Origin: an uncultured Bacilli bacterium
Lineage (GTDB): Bacteria; Bacillota_I; Bacilli_A; RFN20; CAG-288
NCBI GenBank assembly: GCA_944371605.1
Contig: CALVXU010000030.1
Location: forward strand, 1 to 52,186
Direction: 5' to 3'
Length of the DNA: 52,186 nt
Position numbers and translations under genes: made by a program. The notes beneath the pieces were generated by a model that ran no database searches, was not told where the DNA came from, and saw only the letters and a list, made by a program, of their open reading frames with translations. Positions 43,029 to 51,914 of this stretch are shown piece by piece. Numbering within the stretch: position 1 is the first letter of the stretch; each line of letters starts with the position of its first letter.

Positions 43029-44795
43029 ATGTTTATGAGAAGCTTAATTTTATCTATTGTTTATTCACTTATTGATACATCTGCACCATTATTTGGAGTG
43101 CTTGTTTTTTTAATTATTTTCATATTCGTATTTATTGTGCTGTTTACCTTATTAGTTATTTTCTTCCCGAAAATCAGTCAGAAGCCTAAAGTTGATAACA
43201 ATATTCGAATTTATACTTATGATTACTCGAAAAAGAGTTTTACTTATTTCGATAAAATGAATCTAAGAAAGCAAAAAAGTTTGACTGAAAAAGAATTTTT
43301 AGATCAGTTTAAGGCTTCTGATAGATATCGTGTTCAAGATTGGCTAAAAGATATTTCACAAGGAAAGAAAATTAATGAATTTATCCAAGCAGATATTAAA
43401 ATCAATAATAAAAATCACTATGTTACTTCCATGATTGAGCTGACAAGTTATGATCCAGAAGTATGCATTATTCATTTTGAATCACATCTTTTGCCATTTG
43501 CTACTTTCAAAACTAAAATCGGTGGACTCTTTTCAAAAAGGCGATATGTTTTATCTGATAAAACAGTCGCTCGCAGTTTTCTTGAAGAAGGCGACCCAAA
43601 TTCTTTGGGAGCATTTTACTTCATCAAAATCTATCATCTTAATAATGATGATGAAAATGATGAGATAGCTGTCGCTGAATTAAATAAAGAGATCATCGAT
43701 TTATTGAATCACTATACTAATAAAAGTCGAAGACTATATCTTTATAGTGAAACCGAAGAAATTCTTATAGATAATGCATCCATGAGTAAAATTGCCACGA
43801 TGGAAATGGCACATACAATCGCCACCGCAATACAGCAGCATTTAAATTTTAAAGCACCAAACGCTAATCTAAGCATTGCAATAGGTATAACATTGAGTTC
43901 GTTTTATAATAGGAACTTCGATGATGCTATCACTCAATCGTTATCAATGGTTGATGCTATTATCAACAATATAGTCCCAAATAAAATCGCGCTGTTCGAT
44001 CCACAATTTTATAGTCGTCACAAGCAAAAGCTCAATCAAACTGAACAGGTTAAGAGCATCATTAAAAACAATACTATCCGCCTTTATTTCACTCCTACTA
44101 TCAATGTCGGTAAACAACAGCAAGATTTCTATTTGCTTAATCCATTGCCATATGGGACTGATTTGCATACATTCTATGAGATTTTAAAAACTAGTGTAAG
44201 TATCAAAGACGGTCCTGATCGATTATTCACATTCCTTTTCGAACAAATAGCTACGATAACAGCTGCAAAGTCAGTTGAATTGATGATTAAGATTCCATAT
44301 TCACTAGCCACTTCTTTCTTAAATATCAGTAAACAAAATCTCAGTTCATATATAAAATGGATTATCTGCTTTGAAGAAAGTGATCTGATAACCTATATCG
44401 ATGATTTGCAAAGCATGAAAAGTATCTTTGAGGCATATGCGAATAAAGGCATTAAAATAGCTCTTGAACTGACAACAATAAACAGCTTGCTACCAAGTAA
44501 GATCAACACTAAATTCTCCTATTTCATCATCGGGAAAAAATTCACACAGGGGAGCAATAACAAAGATCCTAACACTAACGAATTACGTGTTATCCAATCA
44601 GAGTATTCTTATTTTCCCGGAAAATTTGTTTACACCCATTTGAAAGACATCGATGATATAGAGATATGTGCACACTATTCAGGAGAGATTTTCCAATGTG
44701 ATGAAATCGGACTACCTTCTTCTAGATTAGAGATGATAGATACTGATACAATCAATGATATTCTACAAAACACAAACAGATTAAAATCGAGGTAA
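43029..44795 (+). CDS. Membrane protein with degenerate PAS-GGDEF-EAL-like domains
   Basis: About 588 residues. A long hydrophobic region (first 50 residues, two spans) is followed by a PAS-like part (DKMNLRKQKSLTEKEFLDQF, then ASDRYRVQDWLKDI). Next comes a GGDEF-like part with LSIAIGITLSSF as the conserved strand and SETEEI where GGDEF should be. The last part is EAL-like: IRLYFTPTINV for LhYQPIV, ELMIKIPYSLA for the LSVNLSP strand, and NKGIKIALELTTINSL for GVRLALDDFG. Catalytic and metal residues of both domains are absent, so it should neither make nor cleave cyclic-di-GMP. It could be a sensor or scaffold. The start may be ATG 43029 or 43035; no Shine-Dalgarno is seen. proS follows 6 bases later. 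Confidence 0.7.
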   Translation: MFMRSLILSIVYSLIDTSAPLFGVLVFLIIFIFVFIVLFTLLVIFFPKISQKPKVDNNIRIYTYDYSKKSFTYFDKMNLRKQKSLTEKEFLDQFKASDRYRVQDWLKDISQGKKINEFIQADIKINNKNHYVTSMIELTSYDPEVCIIHFESHLLPFATFKTKIGGLFSKRRYVLSDKTVARSFLEEGDPNSLGAFYFIKIYHLNNDDENDEIAVAELNKEIIDLLNHYTNKSRRLYLYSETEEILIDNASMSKIATMEMAHTIATAIQQHLNFKAPNANLSIAIGITLSSFYNRNFDDAITQSLSMVDAIINNIVPNKIALFDPQFYSRHKQKLNQTEQVKSIIKNNTIRLYFTPTINVGKQQQDFYLLNPLPYGTDLHTFYEILKTSVSIKDGPDRLFTFLFEQIATITAAKSVELMIKIPYSLATSFLNISKQNLSSYIKWIICFEESDLITYIDDLQSMKSIFEAYANKGIKIALELTTINSLLPSKINTKFSYFIIGKKFTQGSNNKDPNTNELRVIQSEYSYFPGKFVYTHLKDIDDIEICAHYSGEIFQCDEIGLPSSRLEMIDTDTINDILQNTNRLKSR

Positions 44796-44801
44796 AAAAA
44801 T

Positions 44802-46238
44802 ATGAATGGAAAAAAAGTTACAAGTATCACAAGCAAACACGATAACTTAACTCAATGGTACACTGATGTCTGCTTAAAAGCTGAATTGATGGACTATGCA
44901 CAAGCCAAAGGGTTTATTGTTTATCGTCCTGATGGTTATGCTTTATGGGAAGAAATTCAGAACTATTTAAATAAGAAATTCAAAGGTTATGGTGTCAGAA
45001 ACGTATATTTACCATCACTGATACCTATGTCTTTGTTAAATAAAGAAAAAGAACATGTGAAAGGTTTTGCTCCTGAATGTGCCGTCGTCACCAAAGGCGG
45101 AAACAAAACACTCGCTGAAGAGATGGTTGTAAGACCGACTAGTGAAACTTTATTTTGCGATCATTTCAAAGATATTCTACATTCATATAACGACTTGCCT
45201 ATCAAGTATAATCAGTGGTGTTCTGTCGTTAGATGGGAAAAGACCACTCGTCCGTTTTTAAGAGGAGCTGAATTCTTATGGCAAGAAGGACATACTTTGC
45301 ATGAAAGTGAAGTCGAAGCTAGAGAATTTGCCCTTACAATTTTACGAACTTATAATGAGATGGGCAGAGATTTATTAGCGATTCCCTTTGTTTGTGGACG
45401 CAAACCTGCAAGTGAACGTTTTGCTGGTGCCAAGGACACTTATACCATCGAAGCTTTGATGCCAGATTGTCAAGCCTTACAATGTGGGACAACCCATTAT
45501 TTAGGAACATCATTTTCTGAAGCGTATAACATTCGCTATTCCAATAAAGAAAACAAAATCGCCTATCCTCATTATACTAGTTGGGGTGTTTCTACAAGAT
45601 TATTGGGTGCACTCATCATGGTACATGGTGATGATGAAGGCCTTGTGTTGCCACCATATATCGCTCCGATACAAGTCACTATCATTCCGATAAGACCTGA
45701 TGCTGATAAAGCGATTCTAGATAATTGCAAAAAGCTAAAATCTCAATTAGAAGAACATGGTATTCGAGTCACTTTAGATAATAGTAACAAAACGCCTGGC
45801 TGGAAATTTGCTCAATATGAAATGAAAGGAATCCCTTTGAGAATTGAGCTAGGCCCTAAAGATTTAGAAAAGAAACAATTCATGTTAACTCGTCGTTTTG
45901 ATGGAGCTAAAATCGCTATTTCACTAGATGCTCCCGTCGATGCAGTGATTGATCAATTGCAAGAAATTCATAAAGGAATGTATAACAAGGCTTTGCAATT
46001 CTTAAATGAACATATTCATGAAGTTCATTCCTTTGATGAGTTGGGTGAAGTTATAACTAAATCTCAAGGTTTTGCCAAAATCATGTCATCTAATGATCCT
46101 GAAGAAGAGCAAAAAATCAAAGAAGCATTCAATGCTACTCCTCGTGTTATACCATTTGATCAATCGCCATTTAGCGACACTGATCCGATAACTGGCAAAA
46201 AAGCTGAAGACGTCGTTTTTTATGCAAGAGCTTATTAA
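44802..46238 (+). CDS. proS: Prolyl-tRNA synthetase, archaeal/eukaryotic-like short form
   Basis: 478 residues, class II synthetase. VVRPTSETLFCDHF (motif 2 region), WCSVVRWEKTTRPFLRGAEF and GWGVSTRLLGALIM-like SWGVSTRLLGALIMVHGDDEG (motif 3) are typical of the ProS type 3 form. It lacks the inserted editing domain found between motifs 2 and 3 in the longer bacterial type. GAGGT precedes the ATG. The free-standing YbaK gene at 17.1 kb could supply trans-editing of Cys-tRNA(Pro). Confidence 0.95.
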   Translation: MNGKKVTSITSKHDNLTQWYTDVCLKAELMDYAQAKGFIVYRPDGYALWEEIQNYLNKKFKGYGVRNVYLPSLIPMSLLNKEKEHVKGFAPECAVVTKGGNKTLAEEMVVRPTSETLFCDHFKDILHSYNDLPIKYNQWCSVVRWEKTTRPFLRGAEFLWQEGHTLHESEVEAREFALTILRTYNEMGRDLLAIPFVCGRKPASERFAGAKDTYTIEALMPDCQALQCGTTHYLGTSFSEAYNIRYSNKENKIAYPHYTSWGVSTRLLGALIMVHGDDEGLVLPPYIAPIQVTIIPIRPDADKAILDNCKKLKSQLEEHGIRVTLDNSNKTPGWKFAQYEMKGIPLRIELGPKDLEKKQFMLTRRFDGAKIAISLDAPVDAVIDQLQEIHKGMYNKALQFLNEHIHEVHSFDELGEVITKSQGFAKIMSSNDPEEEQKIKEAFNATPRVIPFDQSPFSDTDPITGKKAEDVVFYARAY

Positions 46239-46252
46239 TTTGGAGTATTAAT

Positions 46253-48028
46253 ATGAACATTTTTGATGAACGAATTAAGAAATTACAAGCCAAAATGCAT
46301 GATGATGGCTTAAAAGCTTACATCATTCCTGCTACTGATCCACATTTATCTGAATATTGTGCCGATCATTACTTAGCCGAAAGACTCTACTTCTGTTCAT
46401 TTCGAGGAACTGATGGAACTCTGCTAGTAACTCTTGATAATTATTATATCTATACTGATGGACGCTATTGGGTTGAGGCTGAAAAAGAATTAGCAGGAAC
46501 TGATGGCATCTTAGTTTATGATGGAAAACCAAATGTCCCATCTTTACAAGAATATGTAAAACAGAATAATCTCTATCCTTTAGGGCTTGACAGCTCATTA
46601 TTCTCAATCAATCAATTAAGAAAGTTTTACATCGATGATAATCATCCGATAAAGCATGTATCTTATCGTTATTTAGTCGAAAATCTTCCGCCGTTACCAG
46701 CAGATAAGATTTGGGAAGTCAAGCCTGAATTATTATCGACCACTAGAGGTGAAAGAGTATCTAAAATACTCGAATATGTCAAAAGTCATCATGCGGAAAA
46801 TCTAATTTTAACTTCTCTTGATGATATCGCCTATGTTTTAGGATATAGAGGCAGCGATATCAGTGCAACACCTATCTTTTATTCTTATCTATATATTGAA
46901 AATAACGGCCTATTACATCTGTTTATTAACAGAGAAAAATTACCATCAGATTTTTCTAAGGAAGTAGATATCATCGTCCATAATTATGATGATTTGATAT
47001 CATTCATCGATAAACGCGCAAATATTCCTACTCTTATTGATCCGAACAAAACCAATAGTCATATCATCTCACATTTGAACAAAAAAGTATATGCGACTTC
47101 TCCTGCTTACCTATTTAAAGCTATAAAAGGTGATGTAGAGATCAAAAACACCATCAAAGTGCATATCTTAGATGGCATTGCGGTGTTGAAGCTGATGAAA
47201 TATATCGATGATAATATTAAAACCGGTGATTTAGATGAATATAAGTGTGCTGAATTTGTTGATAATGCAAGAAAAGAACATCCTCTTTGCTATGATGTTT
47301 CCTTTGAAACAATAGCAGCAGTCGATGAAAATGCAGCCATGATGCATTATGCACCTTCTAAGATATCGAGTGCTAAAGTCACTGCCAACAATCAACTATT
47401 ATTAGTCGACTCAGGTGGTCAATACTATGGTGGCACTACTGACATCACCCGCACTTTTATTTTGAATGATAATCCTGCTAAGGAAGTAATTCATGACTAT
47501 ACTTTGACATTGAAAGCTCAAATCAATCTCTCAAGACAAATATTCATAGAAAAATCCACTGGACATACTATAGATATCGCAAGTCGTGAAATCATGTGGA
47601 GAGAAGGACTAGATTACAAGTGTGGCACTGGCCATGGTGTCGGTTATATGAATTGTGTCCATGAAGGTCCAATCGGTTTCAGATATTATGATTCTCCTGA
47701 TAGAGATGATAAGGCTATGTTGGTACCAGGACACATCATCACTATTGAACCTGGCGTTTATAAAACCGATAAATACGGAATCAGGTTAGAAAATGAATTA
47801 TTAGTCGAAAAAGCTTTTGAAACTTCTGACGGACAATTTTATAAATTCAAAACCATCACCTATTGCCCATATGTCAGAAAAGCCATCGACGTCAATATGC
47901 TAACTGATGAAGAACTCGAATGGTTAAATGGATACAACTCCCTAGTTTATGAGACTTTATCACCACATATCACAGATGAAGAATTAAAAGACTATCTAAA
48001 AGAACAGACCGCTGAGATTAAAAGATGA
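46253..48028 (+). CDS. pepP: Xaa-Pro aminopeptidase (M24B)
   Basis: A dimetal peptidase removing N-terminal residues before proline. The 591 residues comprise two creatinase-like N-terminal domains and a pita-bread catalytic domain. Metal ligands are visible in LLVDSGGQYYGG, TTDITRTF, GTGHGVGYMNCVHEGP, TIEPGVY and GIRLENELLV. The long three-domain form (aminopeptidase P1 type) is usual in Firmicutes. No signal peptide is seen, so it acts in the cytoplasm. TGA overlaps the trmL ATG by 4 bases. Confidence 0.95.
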   Translation: MNIFDERIKKLQAKMHDDGLKAYIIPATDPHLSEYCADHYLAERLYFCSFRGTDGTLLVTLDNYYIYTDGRYWVEAEKELAGTDGILVYDGKPNVPSLQEYVKQNNLYPLGLDSSLFSINQLRKFYIDDNHPIKHVSYRYLVENLPPLPADKIWEVKPELLSTTRGERVSKILEYVKSHHAENLILTSLDDIAYVLGYRGSDISATPIFYSYLYIENNGLLHLFINREKLPSDFSKEVDIIVHNYDDLISFIDKRANIPTLIDPNKTNSHIISHLNKKVYATSPAYLFKAIKGDVEIKNTIKVHILDGIAVLKLMKYIDDNIKTGDLDEYKCAEFVDNARKEHPLCYDVSFETIAAVDENAAMMHYAPSKISSAKVTANNQLLLVDSGGQYYGGTTDITRTFILNDNPAKEVIHDYTLTLKAQINLSRQIFIEKSTGHTIDIASREIMWREGLDYKCGTGHGVGYMNCVHEGPIGFRYYDSPDRDDKAMLVPGHIITIEPGVYKTDKYGIRLENELLVEKAFETSDGQFYKFKTITYCPYVRKAIDVNMLTDEELEWLNGYNSLVYETLSPHITDEELKDYLKEQTAEIKR

Positions 48029-48534
48029 ATAGAATAGTATTATTCGAACCAGAGAAACCTGCGAATACTGGAAACATCATTCGAACTTGTATGGCCTTTG
48101 ATGCTAAGCTCACTATCATCGGTCCTTTAAGTTTTTCACTAGATGATAAAGCCTTATCAAGAGCTCATATGGATTATGCTATCAACTTCGAAATTGAGCG
48201 CTTTGATACTGTCGAACAATTTTTACATAAGTATAAAAAGTGGGATGGTTATTATGTGACTAGATATTCTAAAAATATATACTCAGAAAATGACTATTCC
48301 GATCAAACTAAAGATTATTTCTTCATGTTTGGAAGAGAGTCTACTGGGATACCACATGATATTTTAAAAGCGCATATCGATAAAACAATCAGAATACCGA
48401 TGGCGATCAACGCGCGTTCTTTAAACCTTTCTGATTCAGTAAGCATCGTTTTGAGTGAAGCTAAAAGACAACAGCATTTTTCTTCACTTTCATTGACCGA
48501 AACCATTAAGGGAAAAGATTTTTTAATGCATTGA
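48025..48534 (+). CDS. trmL: tRNA (cytidine/uridine-34 2'-O)-methyltransferase
   Basis: A SPOUT methyltransferase of 169 residues that 2'-O-methylates the wobble base of tRNA-Leu. PEKPANTGNIIRTC near the start, FGRESTGIP, and the trefoil-knot segment IPMAINARSLNLSDSVSIVL are the family motifs. It is coupled to pepP by an ATGA overlap. No terminator is seen; the promoter of the small RNA starts right after its stop. Confidence 0.95.
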   Translation: MNRIVLFEPEKPANTGNIIRTCMAFDAKLTIIGPLSFSLDDKALSRAHMDYAINFEIERFDTVEQFLHKYKKWDGYYVTRYSKNIYSENDYSDQTKDYFFMFGRESTGIPHDILKAHIDKTIRIPMAINARSLNLSDSVSIVLSEAKRQQHFSSLSLTETIKGKDFLMH

Positions 48535-48536
48535 TG

Positions 48537-48565
48537 TTGCTTATCAAATAGCTTCACCATATAAT
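48537..48565 (+). promoter_or_regulatory. Strong promoter of the small RNA
   Basis: TTGCTT (48537-48542), a 17-base spacer and a perfect TATAAT (48560-48565). Predicted start near 48572. Confidence 0.7.
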
Positions 48566-48571
48566 TATCTT

Positions 48572-48741
48572 ACCTAGACATGGCGCGTTTCCGACACATA
48601 TTATTTTGAGATCTATATCGCCAGTGTAGCGTTGAAAGCTGATCTATGAATCAGAATCCCAAGCACTCGCTGCGATCTCCTTTTTATTAAAAGGGAAATT
48701 GAAAGAATCTAGGTGAAGCGGGCATTAATTGCCCGTTTTTT
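48572..48741 (+). ncRNA. Unidentified structured small RNA of about 170 nt
   Basis: A stretch with no credible gene, bounded by a strong promoter and an intrinsic terminator. The predicted 5' end ACCTAGA (48572-48578) pairs perfectly with TCTAGGT (48708-48714), closing the whole molecule. Inside are a hairpin CTGAT/ATCAG (48639-48643, 48650-48654), a hairpin CCTTTT/AAAAGG (48679-48684, 48689-48694) and a possible long-range helix GAGATC/GATCTC (48608-48613, 48674-48679). I find no SRP RNA, RNase P, tmRNA or known riboswitch consensus. A closed rod plus terminator would be compatible with a divergent 6S RNA, but that is a guess. A cis-acting tkt leader is the alternative; tkt has its own promoter. 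Confidence 0.55.
48718..48741 (+). terminator. Intrinsic terminator of the small RNA
   Basis: CGGGCA (48719-48724) pairs with TGCCCG (48730-48735), 5-base loop, then six T. Confidence 0.88.
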
Positions 48742-48757
48742 AGTTGTATGGTAAAAT
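48729..48757 (+). promoter_or_regulatory. tkt promoter
   Basis: TTGCCC (48729-48734), inside the terminator stem, a 17-base spacer and the extended -10 box TGGTAAAAT (48749-48757). AAAGAGGT follows before the ATG. Confidence 0.5.
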
Positions 48758-48778
48758 AATTTTAAAGAGGTATACCAT

Positions 48779-50755
48779 ATGAAAAATGATAACTTAGCAG
48801 TCAATACTCTGCGTGCTTTATCTTTAGACATGATCTCCAAAGCCAAGAGTGGGCATCCTGGAATGGCCCTTTCTAGCGCGCCGATCATCTATACTCTTTT
48901 CACTCGTCATCTAGTCGCTGATCACAACCATCCCAATTGGATTAATCGCGATAGATTCGTGTTATCTGCTGGTCATGTTTCTGCTTTGCTTTATGCTAAT
49001 TTGCATTTATGTCAATATCATTTACCACTCGAACAATTGAAGCAATTTCGTCAGCTTGGTTCCTTAACACCAGGTCACCCAGAATATGGTCATACTCCTG
49101 GAATAGATGCAACTTCTGGTCCGTTGGGTCAAGGGATTGCTCAAGCCATCGGGATGGCTGTCTGTGAAGAACATTTACGTCATTTTTATATTGATGGAGA
49201 AAAGCTCATCAATCACTATACTTACGTCTTAACTGGTGACGGCTGCTTAGAAGAAGGTGTCTCTCAAGAAGCTATCTCTTTTGCTGGATTACAAAAATTA
49301 AACCGACTCATTCTCTTATACGATAGAAATAATTGCACCTTAGATGGTCCTTTATCCAACTCTTCTAATGAAAATATCCGCTTGCGTTTTGAAGCTTCTA
49401 ACTGGAATGTGCTAGAAGTAAAAAATGGTAATGATGTTGATGAGATTGATCGCGCCATAACCATCGCTAAGGCTGCCAAAGAAAAACCAACTATCATCAT
49501 CATTAACACCACCATCGGTTATGGTTCTCCTCTCGAAGGAACTGCTGCCAGTCATGGAAAAGCATTCTCGCTTGAAGAAGTCTTGAAAACCAAGAATAAT
49601 TTGAACTATTCATATGAATCTTTTGAGATTCCAGCTGAGACAAAAAAAATCTATCAAGATACCTTCATCAAACGTGGCGAAGAAGCCCATGATGCATATG
49701 AGAAACAAATTGCAGAATATAAAACGCTGCATCCTAAAGAATATCAACAATTTGAAATGATGTGCACAAATGATGTGAGGCCATTCATCTTTAAAAATGG
49801 TCCTATATATGAATCAGGTCATTCTGACAGCACAAGAAATGAAAGCCAAAGTCTTTTAAATCTTGTCGCAGATGAGATTCCTGATTTGTTAGGCGGAAGC
49901 GCTGACGTCGCCTCCTCTGTTAAAACAAAGGTTAAAAAATTCACTGATTTTACTCCCGAAAATCGTAAGGGAAATAATATTAATTTCGGCATTCGTGAAT
50001 TCTTGATGGCTTCTATTCAAAATGGAATTCTATTACATAAAGGTGTGAGAACCTATGTCGGATCTTTCTTAGTATTTGCTGATTATATGAAACCAGCGAT
50101 CAGAATGTCAGCCATGGAAAAAATTCCAGCGATATATCTATTCAGTCATGATTCCATCGCAGTAGGTGAAGATGGACCGACGCACGAACCGATTGAACAA
50201 ATCGCTATGCTCAGAAGCATCCCAAATAATTTTGTTTTTAGACCCGCATGTGGAACAGAAACTGCCGCTAGTTATCACTTCGCTTTTTCATCCACCAATC
50301 ATCCGACATGCTTATTGCTATCTAGACAAAATTTAGCTGAGCAGGAAGGTGCTTCATTTAATGGAGCACTAAAAGGTGGATATATAATATCAAAAGAGGC
50401 AGAGCATTGCGATTTAACCCTTATTGCCACAGGCTCAGAAGTTGATTTAGCTTGCCAAGTTCAAAAAATATTATTAGAGAATGGATTGGATGTCCGAGTT
50501 GTCTCGATGCCGTGTCTAGAGCTTTTTGACATGCAATCTAAAGAATATCAAGACAGCATTTTAACAAATTCATATGATAAAAGAATTTTCATTGAGATGG
50601 CTAAATCTGATAACTTATATAAATATGCAAAATTTGTATATGGTATCAACAGTTTTGGTCTCTCTGCTCCAGCTGAAGAAGTCATAAGAGCCTTTAAATT
50701 CACTCCTGAAGATATCTCTGACAGAATACTGAAAGATTTTCCCGTTGTAGATTAA
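48779..50755 (+). CDS. tkt: Transketolase
   Basis: A thiamine-diphosphate enzyme moving two-carbon units in the non-oxidative pentose phosphate pathway. SGHPGMALS near the N-terminus, the ThDP/Mg motif TGDGCLEEGVSQEA, and SVKTKVKKF, NFGIREF and EDGPTHEPIEQ in the second half are canonical. At 658 residues it is full length. It could channel ribose from nucleoside breakdown into glycolysis together with fba, gpmA and deoC. No terminator is visible before the next gene. Confidence 0.96.
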   Translation: MKNDNLAVNTLRALSLDMISKAKSGHPGMALSSAPIIYTLFTRHLVADHNHPNWINRDRFVLSAGHVSALLYANLHLCQYHLPLEQLKQFRQLGSLTPGHPEYGHTPGIDATSGPLGQGIAQAIGMAVCEEHLRHFYIDGEKLINHYTYVLTGDGCLEEGVSQEAISFAGLQKLNRLILLYDRNNCTLDGPLSNSSNENIRLRFEASNWNVLEVKNGNDVDEIDRAITIAKAAKEKPTIIIINTTIGYGSPLEGTAASHGKAFSLEEVLKTKNNLNYSYESFEIPAETKKIYQDTFIKRGEEAHDAYEKQIAEYKTLHPKEYQQFEMMCTNDVRPFIFKNGPIYESGHSDSTRNESQSLLNLVADEIPDLLGGSADVASSVKTKVKKFTDFTPENRKGNNINFGIREFLMASIQNGILLHKGVRTYVGSFLVFADYMKPAIRMSAMEKIPAIYLFSHDSIAVGEDGPTHEPIEQIAMLRSIPNNFVFRPACGTETAASYHFAFSSTNHPTCLLLSRQNLAEQEGASFNGALKGGYIISKEAEHCDLTLIATGSEVDLACQVQKILLENGLDVRVVSMPCLELFDMQSKEYQDSILTNSYDKRIFIEMAKSDNLYKYAKFVYGINSFGLSAPAEEVIRAFKFTPEDISDRILKDFPVVD

Positions 50756-50778
50756 TTCTTTTATCCGAACAAATCATT

Positions 50779-50831
50779 GACTTCCTCTCAATAATAAGTG
50801 AAAGCAGATATGTTCTGCAAAGAGAGGAGTC
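50779..50831 (+). promoter_or_regulatory. Leader hairpin that buries the ribosome binding site
   Basis: GACTTCCTCTC (50779-50789) can pair, with one bulged base, with GAGAGGAGTC (50822-50831), which contains the Shine-Dalgarno of the next gene. A nested hairpin GCAGA/TCTGC (50804-50808, 50814-50818) lies inside. It could limit translation or be a DNA operator. Confidence 0.4.
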
Positions 50832-50834
50832 ATA

Positions 50835-51914
50835 ATGACAAAACGAAACAAAACAATCATCATTCTATCATCTATTTTAAGTGGCCTGATTTTAGTATCT
50901 GGTGCCGCTGTGATGACAAATGGATTTACAGATTTCAATCCTGATAACTTTGTTGCTAATCTCGAAGAGGATTCATTTCAAGTAGAAGAAGTTAATAACA
51001 TCCGATTTTCTCAAGTAAAAGAAAATCTTCTCGAGGATGGGACGATTCAAAAACAAGTCAAGTTCACATTAGAACCAAGCACTGCAGATTATAATAATCT
51101 AAATGCTGCTATCCTTTGGAACACTACTTATAACGAGTCCTTTGAAAATGAGGATTGGCATAAAGATAAAAATGTTCTTGAATATGTAGACTATCAATTA
51201 GATGGCGACACTAAAACTTTAACATTTAACTGCTACCAACCTTTTGGCACTGAAATCATCTTTACTTTGAGTTCAAAAGATGACCCTAATGTCAATGCTT
51301 CTTTAAAGATTAATTACAACCGAAGAGAAATTCAAAAGGCAACTGCTAATATCAGCTTTGATGGTTTTACTCCTAATGAATCGATGAAAATTGATACAAC
51401 TTTACCTGTTTACTCAATTGGCAGTAAGGGAGATAGGGCGCCTACATCCGGCTTTGATTGTTTTACTAATTTTATAAAAGCAGAAGACTATGATTGGGAT
51501 GATTATTTTTCTGGTGTCTCTACTGTAGGCATATATAGTTCAAATTTTAAATATCAAGGTCAAAGTTACACTGATACAACCTTATTGATGAAAGAAATGA
51601 AATCAAAAGTCTTCAATTACTTGTCAACAATCGTGAATATTGATGTCGACAATATGTTTGACTTATCAAAACTAAAAGATTTACTGACATATGAATTTGT
51701 AGCTATGCACACCTACGAAGACGTTTACGCTGAATCAGCAATCAATTTCAGTTATTTTGTAAACAAATATCATGAAGCGTATGCCAAAGGTGGTGGCATA
51801 CAAGTCACTGTCACATTCGAAGATGAAGAGATTGCCAAAAAAAGACTACAATTAAATGTTTCGGCTGATACGATTACGAATATCGATATGGAACAAACTG
51901 AAATAGAATTTTAA
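50835..51914 (+). CDS. Exported or membrane-anchored protein of unknown function
   Basis: 359 residues. An N-terminal hydrophobic segment (about 7-28, TIIILSSILSGLILVSGAAV) after a basic start acts as signal or anchor; no lipobox Cys is present. The rest is acidic and Asn/Asp/Tyr-rich with beta-type alternation and a Thr/Ile-rich C-terminus. I do not recognise a domain. GAGAGGAG precedes the ATG but may be masked by a hairpin. It overlaps the convergent sdaA end by 4 bases. Confidence 0.75.
   Translation: MTKRNKTIIILSSILSGLILVSGAAVMTNGFTDFNPDNFVANLEEDSFQVEEVNNIRFSQVKENLLEDGTIQKQVKFTLEPSTADYNNLNAAILWNTTYNESFENEDWHKDKNVLEYVDYQLDGDTKTLTFNCYQPFGTEIIFTLSSKDDPNVNASLKINYNRREIQKATANISFDGFTPNESMKIDTTLPVYSIGSKGDRAPTSGFDCFTNFIKAEDYDWDDYFSGVSTVGIYSSNFKYQGQSYTDTTLLMKEMKSKVFNYLSTIVNIDVDNMFDLSKLKDLLTYEFVAMHTYEDVYAESAINFSYFVNKYHEAYAKGGGIQVTVTFEDEEIAKKRLQLNVSADTITNIDMEQTEIEF

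Noticed and set aside
48572..48741. SRP RNA, RNase P, tmRNA or T-box at the trmL-tkt gap
   Set aside because: None of the diagnostic stretches of these RNAs is present. 6S RNA is left open because its primary sequence is poorly conserved.
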